From NCBI GenBank assembly GCA_013396525.1, contig VWYX01000393.1:62001-126000 (forward strand): 64,000 nucleotides of DNA, written 5' to 3'. A program made the translations under genes and the position numbers. The notes beneath the pieces are model-generated. The model ran no database searches. It was not told where the DNA came from and saw only the letters and a list, made by a program, of their open reading frames with translations. Below, piece after piece: positions 13,544 to 26,102 of this stretch. Position 1 is the stretch's first letter. The number at the start of each line of letters is the position of its first letter. This DNA is from Chaetorhynchus papuensis. Its lineage: Eukaryota; Chordata; Aves; Passeriformes; Rhipiduridae.

Positions 13544-16500
13544 GTAAGAGCCGTATTCCAGGATCACATCCAGGAGGCAGAGCATTAGGAAAAAAACAAG
13601 CAAGGTTCTGCCATGCAGCAGCAGTGAGATGTGCAGCCTTGGACACTGAGGACCGGGGTCATCAGCTCAAGGAAAGGGCAGTTAGGTCACTAAAAGCTTA
13701 AACGAGTGGAAAAGGTGACCAAACACATTCATGGAATCTGCAGCTATTAAGTGTCATGAAAGTATCAGGATGGTCTGGGAAAGCACCTGGTTGCAAGCAC
13801 CACGACGTGTCCTGATTTCAGACTTATTCCGAGCCATAAATGGGCACAGCCAGAGGCAGCGCTTGGGTTACTCCAATCCTTAGCCTTTAGCAGACCTCTG
13901 AGCTCCTGGAGTTCTCCTTTTGGAACTAATTCCCTTCCCTATAAATGCTTGAATGTCCATTATATTAAAGTACACACATTATAGTTCACTGGCCAGGGCT
14001 GGCAGATGGTATGGAAAGCTTAAACACAAGTTCCCTAATTCTCTCCCGAGTTTCAGCACGTGAAATCTCCTACTGTCATCGCAGTGAGAGACCAAATGAC
14101 ACCAACTTGGGACTCCCCAAAATTTGATTCCCCCCTCAGCAGCTACAATTCTATGAAATGCTGAGTTAGCAAAAGGTGCTACAGTATTATAAGCTGATGA
14201 AATCACTCAAGACACTGACAAATGGCTCAAAGGTCCCAAGCCGTATTTGCTGGTAACCATGGCACTGCAAAATCTGTTTGCTAAATACTGGCCCTGAACG
14301 GAAGGCAAAGGTGAGAGGCTTGCAGGAGGCAAGGTACAGTACATGTTGCTAAGCCACTGAGCAATAACATGTTGTGTGTTTCAACATGTGTGCCATGGTG
14401 TGATGGCATCAGTCAGAGCAGGCATGTGACTCAGCCCCACCAACACTGAATCTAACCTTGTAAAGAACATGGCTAAATTCTCTTTTTATCTCCAAGGGAT
14501 ACCAGGAGAAGAAAATAAAAACCTGTCAAGAAAAAAATTTTGATTTACTTACGTTCACAGAAGTATCAAAAGATTAAACTGCTAAGCAGGGTAATTTTTC
14601 AAATGGTTGATACTTCCTTGATGTAAGATAGTCAGGCCTTTTTGAGTTCATACATCAATTCTCAGTCAGTGGGAGCAAAATTAAGTTCCCACTCACCAGG
14701 AGTAACCAATCTCAGCCATCCCAAGCTTTGGAAATGAGGTTGGTTTTGAACAGGAGAGCATGTAGTGAGCTGATCCTTGAACCCTTGGGGCCTTAGGAGC
14801 CCAGCTTCCATTAATATCCCGTTAAGAAGCAAAGAGCTTTGATGCTGTGTAATAAAACTCAGCACAGAGATCTTGGCATTCATTAAATAACCAGCGGGGA
14901 GTGGCCTGGCCAGGCTCTGGCAGTGCTGGAACCAGAGCCCAATGTGGTCCCTAAAACTCTGCACTGCTTCATGAGGAATGTCCTTTGGCCAAAACCCCCT
15001 TATGTCCCCATTGGGACAATGTGACTTTGAAAATACTACCTTGTCTATCCAACAGCCTAAATGTCAGCCAGCAAAAGAGAAGGAAGGAAAGAAAGGAGCC
15101 ACCAAGTGTTGCAGACTATGTGCTTTCAGCTGCCACTCTGCTGAGCCATCCCCGTTCTCTCCAGCACTCTGGGGTTTTAGGGCAGGATGAGGCTCTCTCC
15201 ATTCACCCTTCCTGGTCACCCTACGCAGGTGTTTCTTGCAAGTATGAGTGTTGAAGAGCCTCAAGTGCTTCTACAGACACTAAACAGCGTGTGGTTAGTC
15301 AAAATCATAATTTACTGATACCAGCTGACTCCTGGGATGAGCAGAAACATGCCGGGGTCAAGCTGTGCAAATTAACCCTATTAAATTATTCTTCAGTGTC
15401 TGCCTGTGCTCGTGAATGCAGTGTGCACATAACTCGTGCAGGGAGCTGTGGTGAGAGCAGGTGAAGGGGAGGACGAGGCTCCTGCTGCCCGTGATTGCAG
15501 TGTGGTAAGTCTGGGAGGCACCATGGCAAGACCTTTGTGGAGGAGCAGCTCCCGCAGTGATGCTCAGAGTGCAGGAGAAAACTCACATCAGGAGTTTCTC
15601 TCCTGCCTTACAGCTGACAGCCGCTCAGAGAGACGAGGTCAAGGATCAGTGGGTGGATTGGGATGGAATAAAAGCAAACCCTTTTGATCCCTTCTTCCAG
15701 CTCCCCACAGCACATGAAACTGTGCTTTGGAAAAGTCTGAATTCACACTCTCTAATTCTCTTGATTCCTACACGCGTCAGGTCTGTCTTTCTCCAGCACT
15801 GTAGCATAACCTCCAGAGACCTAGCTGGGTTTTTGGGTTGTTCTGGTTTTTGGGAGTTTTTTTCAGAAACTCTACTCTCACAGCATTTTCAACTCAATTT
15901 AGGGCACCGACACAACCGGCTCCTCTTCTTGCACCCAAAATTATTAACCAGCAACCTTTCTACCCCACCTCTGTGACAGTTTCTGGGATAGGTCAGCACC
16001 AAGCCTCTCATTTAGAAACTGACTTTTTTCATAACATGTGGCTCAAAGGCCTGCATACGGGATCAAAGTGAAGTTTGACCCCATGATGTCAGTGGCAGTA
16101 TTCTCATGCTTCACAAAGATTACCTGAGTCCTGAGCCTTCAAATGCACATGTACCACCCACAGCAGAAAAGCTGTCCCAAGGCTCAATACTGTTACACAC
16201 CCAGTGTCCAAGGTGCACTCACTGCATCCTCCATTGGGAAATCCTGGCTCTGGATTGCATGTACTGCTGCACATATGGGTGCTACCCACAGCTTCCTAAC
16301 TCCACTTCTTAGTTTCTGTCTCAGGAGAGGTCTTCAACATCAATGAGTGATGCCCACAGATCTCTGTACCTTATAGATAATGCAGGTACTAAGCACGGTC
16401 TGGATGCCTTAGAGTTGCTATGAACTAGGAATGCTTTTTCAGAAGATGCTGTACTAAAGTTTGGATAGAGCAAGAGCATGCCATGGACATTAAGACGATG

Positions 16501-18999
16501 GCAAGTAATTCTTCAAATTGGCTGAGAGAGAGACCCTTGGGTGTTTCACCTTGTCATCACAGCAGCGGCATTTTCTGTGACCACTGCTTGGTCACCTTCT
16601 TGCAAAGATCCACTTGGCAAATTGAGTGTTTACAGAGGTAAAGGTAGTGCAGAAGGAAAGTCCATACTCGTCCCTCCTAATTTTTCTTCAGGACCCAGTT
16701 CAACCATAATGCATATTACTTTGGACTTTAGGGAGAGAACTGTACTTGGTGCAAATTTTTCAGTCTCCAGATCTTCTCCACTCTTCATCAGATTGCACTC
16801 AGCATCCAGATCTGTACACTCTTTGGAGCAAGGGCTCATTGTCCACACACAGATGGCAACTAGCAGACACTGTGTCTTTAGAACTGCACTGTCAGTAAGA
16901 AAATCCAGCTATGATTTTAAAAGAAGACCCATTAGAAACCTGCTTAGTTTTCCTGTGAGATTTTCACCACATTAGGACTGCAGGATCTGGTGTATCTTTG
17001 ATTAACCACAATAAGCTCTTTAAAAAAACAATTTCTATATGACAAAAAGCCCTAACTGAGCACCCAGCAGCCGAGGCGAGCTCGTTGTGTTACCTTGTTG
17101 AAGGCACACTCAGTTAATCCTCAGGAAAGTCCCCTCCAGTCCCCTGAAGTCCTTGTAACATACACGCGAGCGTGCGTGCATGGGTATAAATAAAAAAATG
17201 CATCATGGACCTCGGTCACCAAATCTGGCCTTATTTGTAAGTGCTCCCCTTGCCACAGCCTTTTCTAGCCTTGACGTGATGGGGAGGAGGAAGGTGTCAC
17301 CTGTTGGTGTCCTTGACAGATGTAAGTGTGGGCATGCGAGAGGAGACGTTTCAGAAACAGGGAAGGAGGGAAAACCGCTCTCAGCAGCAGCCAAGGGTCC
17401 AGCAGAGCCCCTGATGAACAGTTCAACCCTGAACAGGAATGAAAGGTACTCAGAGTGAAAGGGAATGAGAGGCTGGAGAAAATACTGAGCAGTACATCTC
17501 TGCTCTGGGAGCAATGGAGAGAGGTACTGAGGGCAAAGCATATTCACCCTAAAGCCCAGCTCCACATAACCTGCTCAGTCTAGTGATGATCAGAGCTTGT
17601 TAAAAAGTTTCTAAGAAAACATGAGGGAAATACAGGTTTTGGACCACATTTATCACACAGTCACCCCTGTGGTTGTGAGATCCATTCCATGTACCTCTCA
17701 TGTAAGCTGCAAGGTCTGAGCTATCTTCTGGTGGAATTCTAAGATTTTATGGCAGTTTTGTACTTTGTTTATAATTGTTTGTGCTTTCCGAAATAAAAAA
17801 AATCCCAAAACCACAAAAAAATACCCCAAACAAAATGCCAACTGTTTATATGTAACATTTTCCCTGAAAATTTGAAACAGACAGAATAATTTGTTTCCTT
17901 GCTATGTTTCTTTGCATGCTAGAAATTAATTGAGAAGAAGAGCTTCTTTCGCATCACTTTAGAGATGCTGGTTTCCTCCTTCACCCATTTCATCATCTTT
18001 TGTTCTCAGGCTTCCATATGTGTGTAGACTTCACTGTGCACAGGGGTGAGCACAGTCAGAGCATCCGGGGTTCTGGACACTGCTGTAGTGCAGCCTCTAA
18101 CAGGACTGAGCACAATTCAGCATCTGGTGTCATGACATTAGAGCAAAGGAATGGTTCCATGAGTTAGTTCCATGAGATATTAGTTGCTTATCTTTGGCTT
18201 TGGCTGCTTTAACCAGAAGTAATTGTACCCTTGAAGGATGGTAAAAGTACACTGATTTAAAGTGTGCCTTTCTGCAGTCGCACAGTGCCTGTGCACAGGG
18301 CCTCAAACAGACCGGCACTGAGGGTGCACACAAACCCCACTCTCCCGTGCACTAGTAGTGCCAGAAAGCCACGGGGTATGAAAAGCATTCCCTACTTATC
18401 TGAGCACTGGGAACCAGTATTTCAAGTCATTTCTGTTTGCCGAACTAACCTGAGCTCCCCTGCAGCCCAGGTGGGAGGCAGAGCAGCCCTGGCTCCTGGC
18501 AGGAGCGTGATCTGCAGAGGTCCCGGAGCCCCTGCTCTCACAGAGGGCGGCTGGTGGCACAGCCAGCCCCAAGAGGAAAACCTCCACAGCAGGCAAGGGC
18601 AGAGCAAGTGCCACTTCCCCAAAGATCTGACCCTCAAAACATCAGAGACAGTAGCCCTGCTAACCCTCCATGATCGGACAGTCAGGGAAACAGACATTTG
18701 GGAAGCTGCCTCCTAGGTTCCAGGGAGCAGGGATGGATCCCTCATCCTCTGATGCCCAGGGGGTGAAAGGTGCCCAGTATCTCATTGTTATTTGAGCAGA
18801 ATTTGGGCAGCCCAGGATGTTCCAGTGTAGAGCGAGTTTGGACAAAAAATTGCGAGTGTTCCCAACATGAGGGATGCCCCAGTTTCTACACAAGCACACA
18901 GCTGCCATACCAGAACTGGGCAGAACTGGAAAATTATACCATATATTAATGTGGCATGTGAGAGGGTTATGGTTTACCTTTTGTTCTTATTTAATGAGA

Positions 19000-19029
19000 G
19001 GGTGGGAGAGGAGGGGGTTAAGGGAGGGG
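19000..19029 (+). other. Canonical G-quadruplex motif
   Basis: Four runs of at least three G on the plus strand are separated by short loops. The runs lie at 19000-19002, 19004-19006, 19013-19017 and 19022-19029 (the last interrupted by one A, giving a fifth run). Loops are T, AGAGGA, TTAA and A, all within the usual one-to-seven limit. The motif is directly visible; folding in the cell is inference. No promoter or gene end is recognisable nearby. Confidence 0.7.
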
Positions 19030-19268
19030 TGAGATCATGATAGATGAAGAGAACTGGCTTGGCTAACTCTCCATAGCCTGTAGCTACTGCAATATTTATG
19101 AAAGGGAAGGTGCACCTTGGCAAGCTAACCTGCCTGAAATTGGAAGGTTTCAGATGAAAGGGAAACCCTGTAAAGTAAAACTGAGTGGTGCTTGAGAGGA
19201 GCATGATGGCAGGGAAAGAAAAGCTATCTCCTCACTAAGAGTTTCCATTTCTGAATGCTTTGTTTTGT

Positions 19269-19294
19269 CCCCCCCCCCCCAAAAAAAAAAAAAA
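19269..19294 (+). repeat. C12-A14 homopolymer junction
   Basis: Twelve consecutive C are followed directly by fourteen A on the plus strand. Such junctions are prone to slippage in replication and sequencing, so the true lengths may differ from those shown. Confidence 0.85.
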
Positions 19295-21210
19295 CAACAA
19301 ACCCACAAAGGAAAGCAACCTGGCCAGGCCTGCCCGCTCCCAGAGCGCAGGAACCAAAGTGCCAACAAACATCAAACTCCCTTTTCGCAACTCACAGAGG
19401 TCTCTGGTATGTGCTAACACTGCACATTGCCCTGCCTGCGAGGCTGCAAGGGTCCCATCCCGAGAGTGGCTGATTTCTACTGCACTTTCCTGAATTTTGA
19501 GGTTATTTGCACAGACAGGGCAGGGCCCTTGGGTGTCCATTACAGGTCTGCTTTTTCAAGAGGAAAAGCTGGAAGATTCTATCATGAATGGCATTTCCTG
19601 CTTCTCCTACAGTTCTTATTGACATAAAAAAAAAGGAAGAATTTTCTGTCAATATTACCAAGACCTCTTATTTACCAAACTTTGTATCAGCACAGGGCTT
19701 GGACCTTTTTAGAAGAAAAAAAGCATTTAGATGATAAAAATAAGAATGTCAGGATCCTGCAAAATATTCCCTTGATTTCTTTTTAGCACAAGACATGGAA
19801 ACAACTTTGAAAAAATTCAGGAAAATATTTGATATAATATAGATAATTTTTAATTAAGATCTTGCCTGTGGGCAGACCCACAGCCTTGGCATCTCTTATC
19901 TGCCAGCACGAGGCACTCCCAGTATCCTGTACTCCTATGGAAGGAGCAAGCTCTGTGCATGCAGGGATGGGTTTCTTTTAGTTGCTTTACTGTTTCCTCC
20001 ACAAAGACAGCTCCAAAGTGAGGTGACAAACCACTGCTGGAATTGCAGGAAAGTTTATGAAAAATATAGATCTTTCCCATTCTCTCCTCCCACTAAACAG
20101 AAGGGTTTCAACCAGACTGGATGAGTGGCTGTGCTTTCTATTGCTTTCATTTTTTAAATTATAATTTCCCTAATTTTGACCTCAATCTATCACTAAAAAC
20201 AAAAGAGCGGTCTGAAAGGTTCAAAAGAGAATGGTGTGATTTTTGTAGCAGTTTTTCTTATTGTCCCTGCCTTCCCACGCCAGCCCTGGCGCAGGGGCAG
20301 GGGAGGAGAGTGCTTGGCACTCGGGAGGTTCTCACACCCCTCTCCTGTCTAGACCAGGGCTATGTCTGATTTTCTATCACCCCAAGGCTACAATTTCCAG
20401 TGAGGAAAGTATTAAATTCAAAACCATCTGCCCATCTCAGCTCTTTCCAAAAAGTCAAAACCCGTCAGAGGCTGAATTCCCACGTCTGGCATCAGCAAAC
20501 CTCCTGTCCCATTTGCAGCCTTAACAGCATCATTGCCCAACCCATGACGTTAAAGGCTCTCACAACGGGTTTGGGGCAGGGACAGACACTCATGTAAAGC
20601 CTGGATTTCATGAGGGTACAGAGAAAAAAGTGGGTACAGCATGGAGCAAAGGTGCTGGGAGCTGGGCAGGATTTAACCCATTTAAATTTATTCCTTGTCT
20701 GACTCGTTCTGCTGTCCTCTGACTTTTCCCTGCAGAGACCTTTGGCTCAAGTTTGCTGCTGCCGACTGGGCCAGAATCTCATTTGCAGCATTAATCACGG
20801 GCAGCTCTCCCTGGGGCTCCGTGGCAAGCCGGGGTCAGCACTGGGGTGCTGGGAGGGGAGGAGGAACAAGGCGAGTCACTCAATCTGCTGCCTGGTGTCA
20901 CAAGTGATTTATGGCCCGCTTCAAACACAGCCATTGATCTGTTCTGCTTTCTCCAGCATGCTTGTCAGCGTGTAATAAAGCCAATGGGAATTCCTGGGTG
21001 TTGAGTCAAAGAACTTAAGTATGCTCAGGTTTGCTTATTTAGAAAAAACACACCTGAAGTCTCCCCATTTGGGAAACAGCTCAAGATTTACAATCCTGCA
21101 GAAATTTGCAAGGGTAAGAACAAGAAATACAACCCCAACCAGCCCTTCAGGCAGCTGGCGAATTAATCTTCCCTTTGCTGTCTGCTGCTTGTTCTCCTTT
21201 CTGCCTTCAG

Positions 21211-21367
21211 CAGTTTTGGAAGATCTAAGCCAGGCAGCAGCGGTGACTTCCTCACGCCTGGCCCGCAGTGAACCCCCGAGATCCACCCCAGAGGTGAACC
21301 CGGCCATTCCCTGGGCTCCATCTCCCAGAAAGGCTGCTCTGGCAATCACCTGCTGCTTTCAGTGCAG
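21211..21367 (+). other. Candidate exon, 157 bp
   Basis: The left edge follows a long pyrimidine tract (TTCTCCTTTCTGCCTTCAG), one of the best acceptor-like sites I saw in the window. The right edge is GTGCAG followed by GTGAGC, a good donor. One plus-strand frame stays open across it and on both sides, with no recognisable domain. The interior is GC-richer than its surroundings and has several CpG. The length is not a multiple of three. It could be an exon of a non-coding RNA on the plus strand or a chance combination. Confidence 0.18.
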
Positions 21368-23744
21368 GTGAGCTCTGAGGCCAGGCCCAGCACTGCGTGG
21401 GCACAGCACGACAGGGGCTGTACAGCCAGCTGAGCCTACCAGCAAAGGTCTGCTCAGCCTGTGTTGGCTTGAGCTCAGAGGACCACTGACCTCAGCAGCT
21501 CTGGGACTTGGGGACCTTTCTAAGAATGGTTCTCTCCTCACCTGGGATTGCTGCAGGGAGGGAGGAGGTGCGGGGGTGTAAAACACGGCTGTGCCATCGG
21601 CACTGAAGGATGGTGCATGGTGAGGGACAGCACAGGGCACTGATTTCTCACCCCACTGCTCCCAGGTCACCTGGAGCCACAGCCCACACATGGGTTTGCA
21701 TCCATGCCATGTAGGATGAAGGAGAGCAGGGACTGAACGACAAGAGAGGCACCTTGCCCAGAAGGCAGCACAGATGTCACCAGGCAGTTCATACTGTTCT
21801 GCCCTCGATGGTAACATCAGTGGCTTCTCACTTCCACCAAGAAGGAAACATTGCTCTACTGCATAGCATGGGCTGTACATTTAAAATACTGAAAGGGTAA
21901 CACTTCTGCCCAGTAATATGATGTAAGGCATCTTATTCTCTTGCTTTGCTCTTGATTAAAAAACAAGTAATAAAAAATCCCCGACAAAACAAATCCACAT
22001 TTTCTCGTGCCACCTTTTAAAACAAAAAAGTTTGCATCTTGCATCAGGAATATGATGTCAGCAAACTCCCCAAATTCTACTTCTCAAAAGTAGTTTTCCT
22101 AAAAGTAGCATATCCAATACATTCTTCTTTTTCTAATCAGAAACATTGACTGAGGAACCTAATCAGAAAGTAGTTGATAAGCCCCAGCAGTTTTTATCCT
22201 GACAAGATATTCACTTTCTCTGCAAAGAAAATTCCCATTAACAATTACTAGGCAGTAGAATAATGAGATTTCAGGAGCTGCTCCACAGATCTCATTAAAA
22301 CTGCCAACCTAGGAGCACGTCATGCTCTATTTCAGAGCACTCACGAATGCTCAGCTCCTCTGGATACGCAGAGGTGAACTATTTGTCACAGGTGTCTAAA
22401 AAAATCACAGAATTCCCAGTCAGTGGCCACTGAGAAAATGTTGGCCCCAGTTCAATGGATTTTAAATTTCAGCTACTGTACATGTCATAACACTCAAACT
22501 GTGTGAAACAGAGAGCAGCAGGTTCCTAAGAAACGCCAAGTCTGATTGAGTAATGAAGGAAAATGCACACCTATGGGACTTTCCACAATTCTTATCAGTT
22601 CTCAAAAAACCCCCAAGAGACACACATCTTCCAGTCTCTTTTTTTTCTGGGGTGAACTTCCCAGCACTCTGGGGAGGAGGGAGAGAAGTGGGTGGAATAG
22701 AAAATCCCTTTAGAATGAAACGTTGAATTAAATGCCAATGAAAAGTTGATATTTAAAACACCCACTCACATATGGACGATCTGGGAAGGTCAGCCCACAG
22801 TGGTGCTCAATTCCCAGTCCTCTTCATAGAACAGCTTCCAGTTTTGCTTATCTGAGCACTGTTTTCAACTAACTCTGTCCTTGTTATTGTATCTTCCCAT
22901 TTCAACATTCCCCGTGACACCCAAATGGACAGGGAGAGTTGGGAAGCGGTGATCTCCTAGGAAAAGAGGCCGTTTTGTGGCCAAAATCATAACTGCTGGG
23001 ACAGAAAGAGGGATTTCTTGCTTACTGTACTTCAGTCTTCATTTGCCCTCCCAAGTCACAGCAGAGCCATCACTACAAGTGCAGCAGAGACATCGAATGC
23101 CCCAGCACTGGGAGTGCCAGCAACTTTTGTGCAGATTAACACCACTAACTCCTTTGCTTTTCTGAGGCAGATTTTGTGACTTTTCTTGTCCAGAAGGCAA
23201 GTCCCAGGTTGATAAAAGCAGACAAGCCAGCTTGTCCTGCTAGCAACCCAGACACTGCCCCATCTTTGTAGCAGAGCTTTTTCCCAACAGACCCTGCCTG
23301 GCTAAATCCTACTGTAGCAACCAGCTGGAGTCTGCATGTAAACAGCTCACACATCCAAAAGCAGCTGGGCAGCTTGAGTAAATGCTGGCATTCACAGCCA
23401 AGCCCTTGGAGCCCTGCTCAGGCACAAAAATTGTCTGCAGTGCAATCCTTGCAGTACGGAGCTTTGTGATTGAGCCCAGGAGTGGTTCCCCTGAAGAATC
23501 CCAGATTAAACTGGTTGCAATGAAAAGATTCTGCTGGTACACATCAATCCCCGACTTTGGTGTTAACATTCTCCCAACTGAGCAGAATTAGGTCAAGAAG
23601 TATATAGCATCACCTCAGAGGGAAAAGTACAGATTTATGGGGATCTGAGGACATTATTTTATACTGGCTGAAAATCTGTCCCTAAATATCTTACAAGATT
23701 TGGTAGAAAACTGCACAGACTGCTGCCAGGAGGGATGCTCATTC

Positions 23745-23850
23745 CATGGCTTTAGAGGAAAGACAGGGGCAAATTTGGACCTGTAACTTCCCCAGAATCA
23801 CACAGTAGGGACCCAGCAAGAGAAGTGCTGCATTTGAAATAGGCTCATAC
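23745..23850 (-). repeat. Possible MIR-like SINE remnant
   Basis: On the plus strand the order of words (AGGAAAGACAGGGGCAAATT, then TGTAACTTCCCCAGAATCAC, CACAGTAGGGA, and GCATTTGAA) resembles the reverse complement of the CORE-SINE/MIR body found in amniotes ('gaggcacagag... taacttgcccaaggtcacacag... gattcgaa'). The similarity is patchy and I rely on memory of the consensus, so this may be coincidence. Boundaries are rough. Confidence 0.3.
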
Positions 23851-26061
23851 AGTGCCAAACACTCCCTCATACTCTCCCAGATAAAGTGAGAGGAGTTGCT
23901 CTTCCACCTCCCAGATCAAGCCTTGAACAAGGCAATTAATTTGAAAAGGGCAATTTGATTAGACTCAATTTTGCCTGGAGTAAAAAGCATCCATTAACAA
24001 ACACCAGCTAATGAAAAGGTGCTCAGTTTCCCCTGGGCGTTCTGGCTATGTCAGTTGGGAGCATACATGGTAATGGATTCATCAGAGCTAAAGGTGACAA
24101 GTTGGGGTTTAACTCAGGACACTGTAAACCTGGTATTTTTCAGGCTTCATATGGGAAATAACCCAAAGATGCTCAGCTCTTGATAGCACTGAGAGCAAGA
24201 AGGGGTACATGGGCAAGTGACAGACGCCTGCCTGTGTTCCTGCCACCCTGAACACTGTCCCAGTGCAGGAGCTGCCACACCAACAAAACCTGTGTTAAAG
24301 TCACCTCCAACAAACCAGGATAAAGCCATCACTGGAAGCTGGGACGTACTGCCCTTGTGGGAGATACCCCCACAATAAGGCTACAACCAGATTGTCTCAC
24401 TGGCTCAAATATCTAGAAATCTCACATCTCTACACTCAGGAACGACCTTACAGCCACAACTTCCTTTCAGCAGTTTTAAATGTGGTTTGTTAAATTTATC
24501 TGAGCAGCATAAACCCTTCGTGGAGGACCACACAGGAAACAGGGGGTGAGATGCAGTGACACCGCTGCTCTGTGCTGTGCGTGCTCTCCATCGAGGCTGC
24601 TGGAAAGTGTTCTGTACCTTCTAGCTCAGTGACTGTGTGCATATCCACCCACCCACACGGGCTCCTTCACTGCTCTGCAGTATTTTCTAGGCACAATCTG
24701 GTGATGAGCAGCCCACATTGACACAGCCTGAGGGACACGGCCACCAGGCACATGCTTGCACATTTAATCTGGCAGCAGAAGCAGCAGTGCCTCTTGGGAC
24801 ACCCAATACAGAGCCACGGAGGGGAAAACCAGCTACCCCAATCACACGGATGCCTTTGAGGGCATCTGTCAGTATTGCCATAACATGGTATCTGCTGGTT
24901 GATGCACCAACAGACTCATTTAGCACTAAGTGAGTAACATTTTGACTAACTCTAGCTGTTGGAGCCAAGCTTGCAGAGGACACCATTAGCCATGGTACAC
25001 ACCACTACTGCATGCCCCTATTGGGCTCGAGTTCATGGCAGCCCCCTTGGAAAAACCTGGAATATCTGCTTGTTGTGCAAATTGTAACAGTAGCCTTTGT
25101 GCCCTGCCTGCGTGGTAATGGAGCGTGTTTAAGCCACTGACAATGCTGAGTTCCTTGAAGTTGCTAATGGGTTAAAGCTGGGACATCTGGTGAAACACTA
25201 GCCTCAGCTGTTCCTCAAGTGACATCTTCTTGGGTCAAATTTATCTCTTCTTGCCAGTCCATCTGCTCACAGCCTGTCAATGATAAACACTTGAGAGCCA
25301 CAGAGTGAGTGAGGCAGCAGACAGCAGTGAAGGACAGCATCTTGGACTCTAACTAGATAGTGATATGGGAGCAAAAATAGCCCCAGTGCTCTCCCCCTCC
25401 CAGTCATCTTCCTCCCGTTGTGCTCCAGGGTCAGGGTCAGGCCAGGGAAGCAGCATGTGCCACGCTGAATACAGAGCCCAGAGCAGGCCACCTGAGGGCT
25501 AAGGACAGACTTGTTTGTTCCCTAAGGTAACAAGGAAAAAGCCAACACGCACAACTCAACACATTACTGTACTTGCTTGTCCTTCTAATGTCCCAGGGGA
25601 AAGGTTCACACCCTTTCTTCCAGCTGCTGAGCATTCATTTCCTTCTGCAAGGCACTGCAGAGCTTCCCAGTCTTTGCTGGCCACCCCGGGCAGTCTTGCC
25701 CACATAGAAACAACCCAGAGCCATGCAGCAAGAGGCACAGGGGAGCTGAAGGCTACCAGGGAAGGCACAGGAGAAACGTGCTGCTCGGTTTCTGAGGAGT
25801 TTGTACATTCAAGGTCCATTACCTCCTTGCCCATGTGTCTAGGAAGGACCGCTCTCTTGCAGAAGGCAATGACCCTCACTGTAGACATGGCTACAACACA
25901 CACACACAACTCAAGAGCCCCAGGTCACCCCGCAGCCTGTAAAACAACAAGGTGGGGGTTGAACAAGACCTTCCCCCACTGCTCCAAGGGGATTATGTAT
26001 CTGAGACCAGAATGGTATAAAACCCATGCAAAAGGGGACATACTGCAAGGACTCATGGAGG

Positions 26062-26062
<1 letters not shown>

Positions 26063-26098
<36 letters not shown>
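26063..26098 (+). repeat. (TG)18 microsatellite
   Basis: A perfect run of eighteen TG units. Perfect alternating purine-pyrimidine runs of this length are typically length-polymorphic and can adopt left-handed helix under supercoiling. No gene lies adjacent. Confidence 0.95.

Positions 26099-26102
<4 letters not shown>

Larger units (their letters stand above)
13544..21210. other. Unique non-coding stretch
   Basis: No gene recognised. Frames up to 150 codons (18264-18716, plus) lack recognisable domains. A G-quadruplex motif (19000-19029) and a C12/A14 junction (19269-19294) are listed separately. A purine-rich run of AAGG/AAAG units lies near 15070-15097. No interspersed repeat was recognised. 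Confidence 0.65.

Noticed and set aside
24687..24986. 99-codon minus-strand frame with a protein-like hydrophobic pattern
   Set aside because: I could not match it to any family, and it has no flanking splice sites or neighbouring coding segments.
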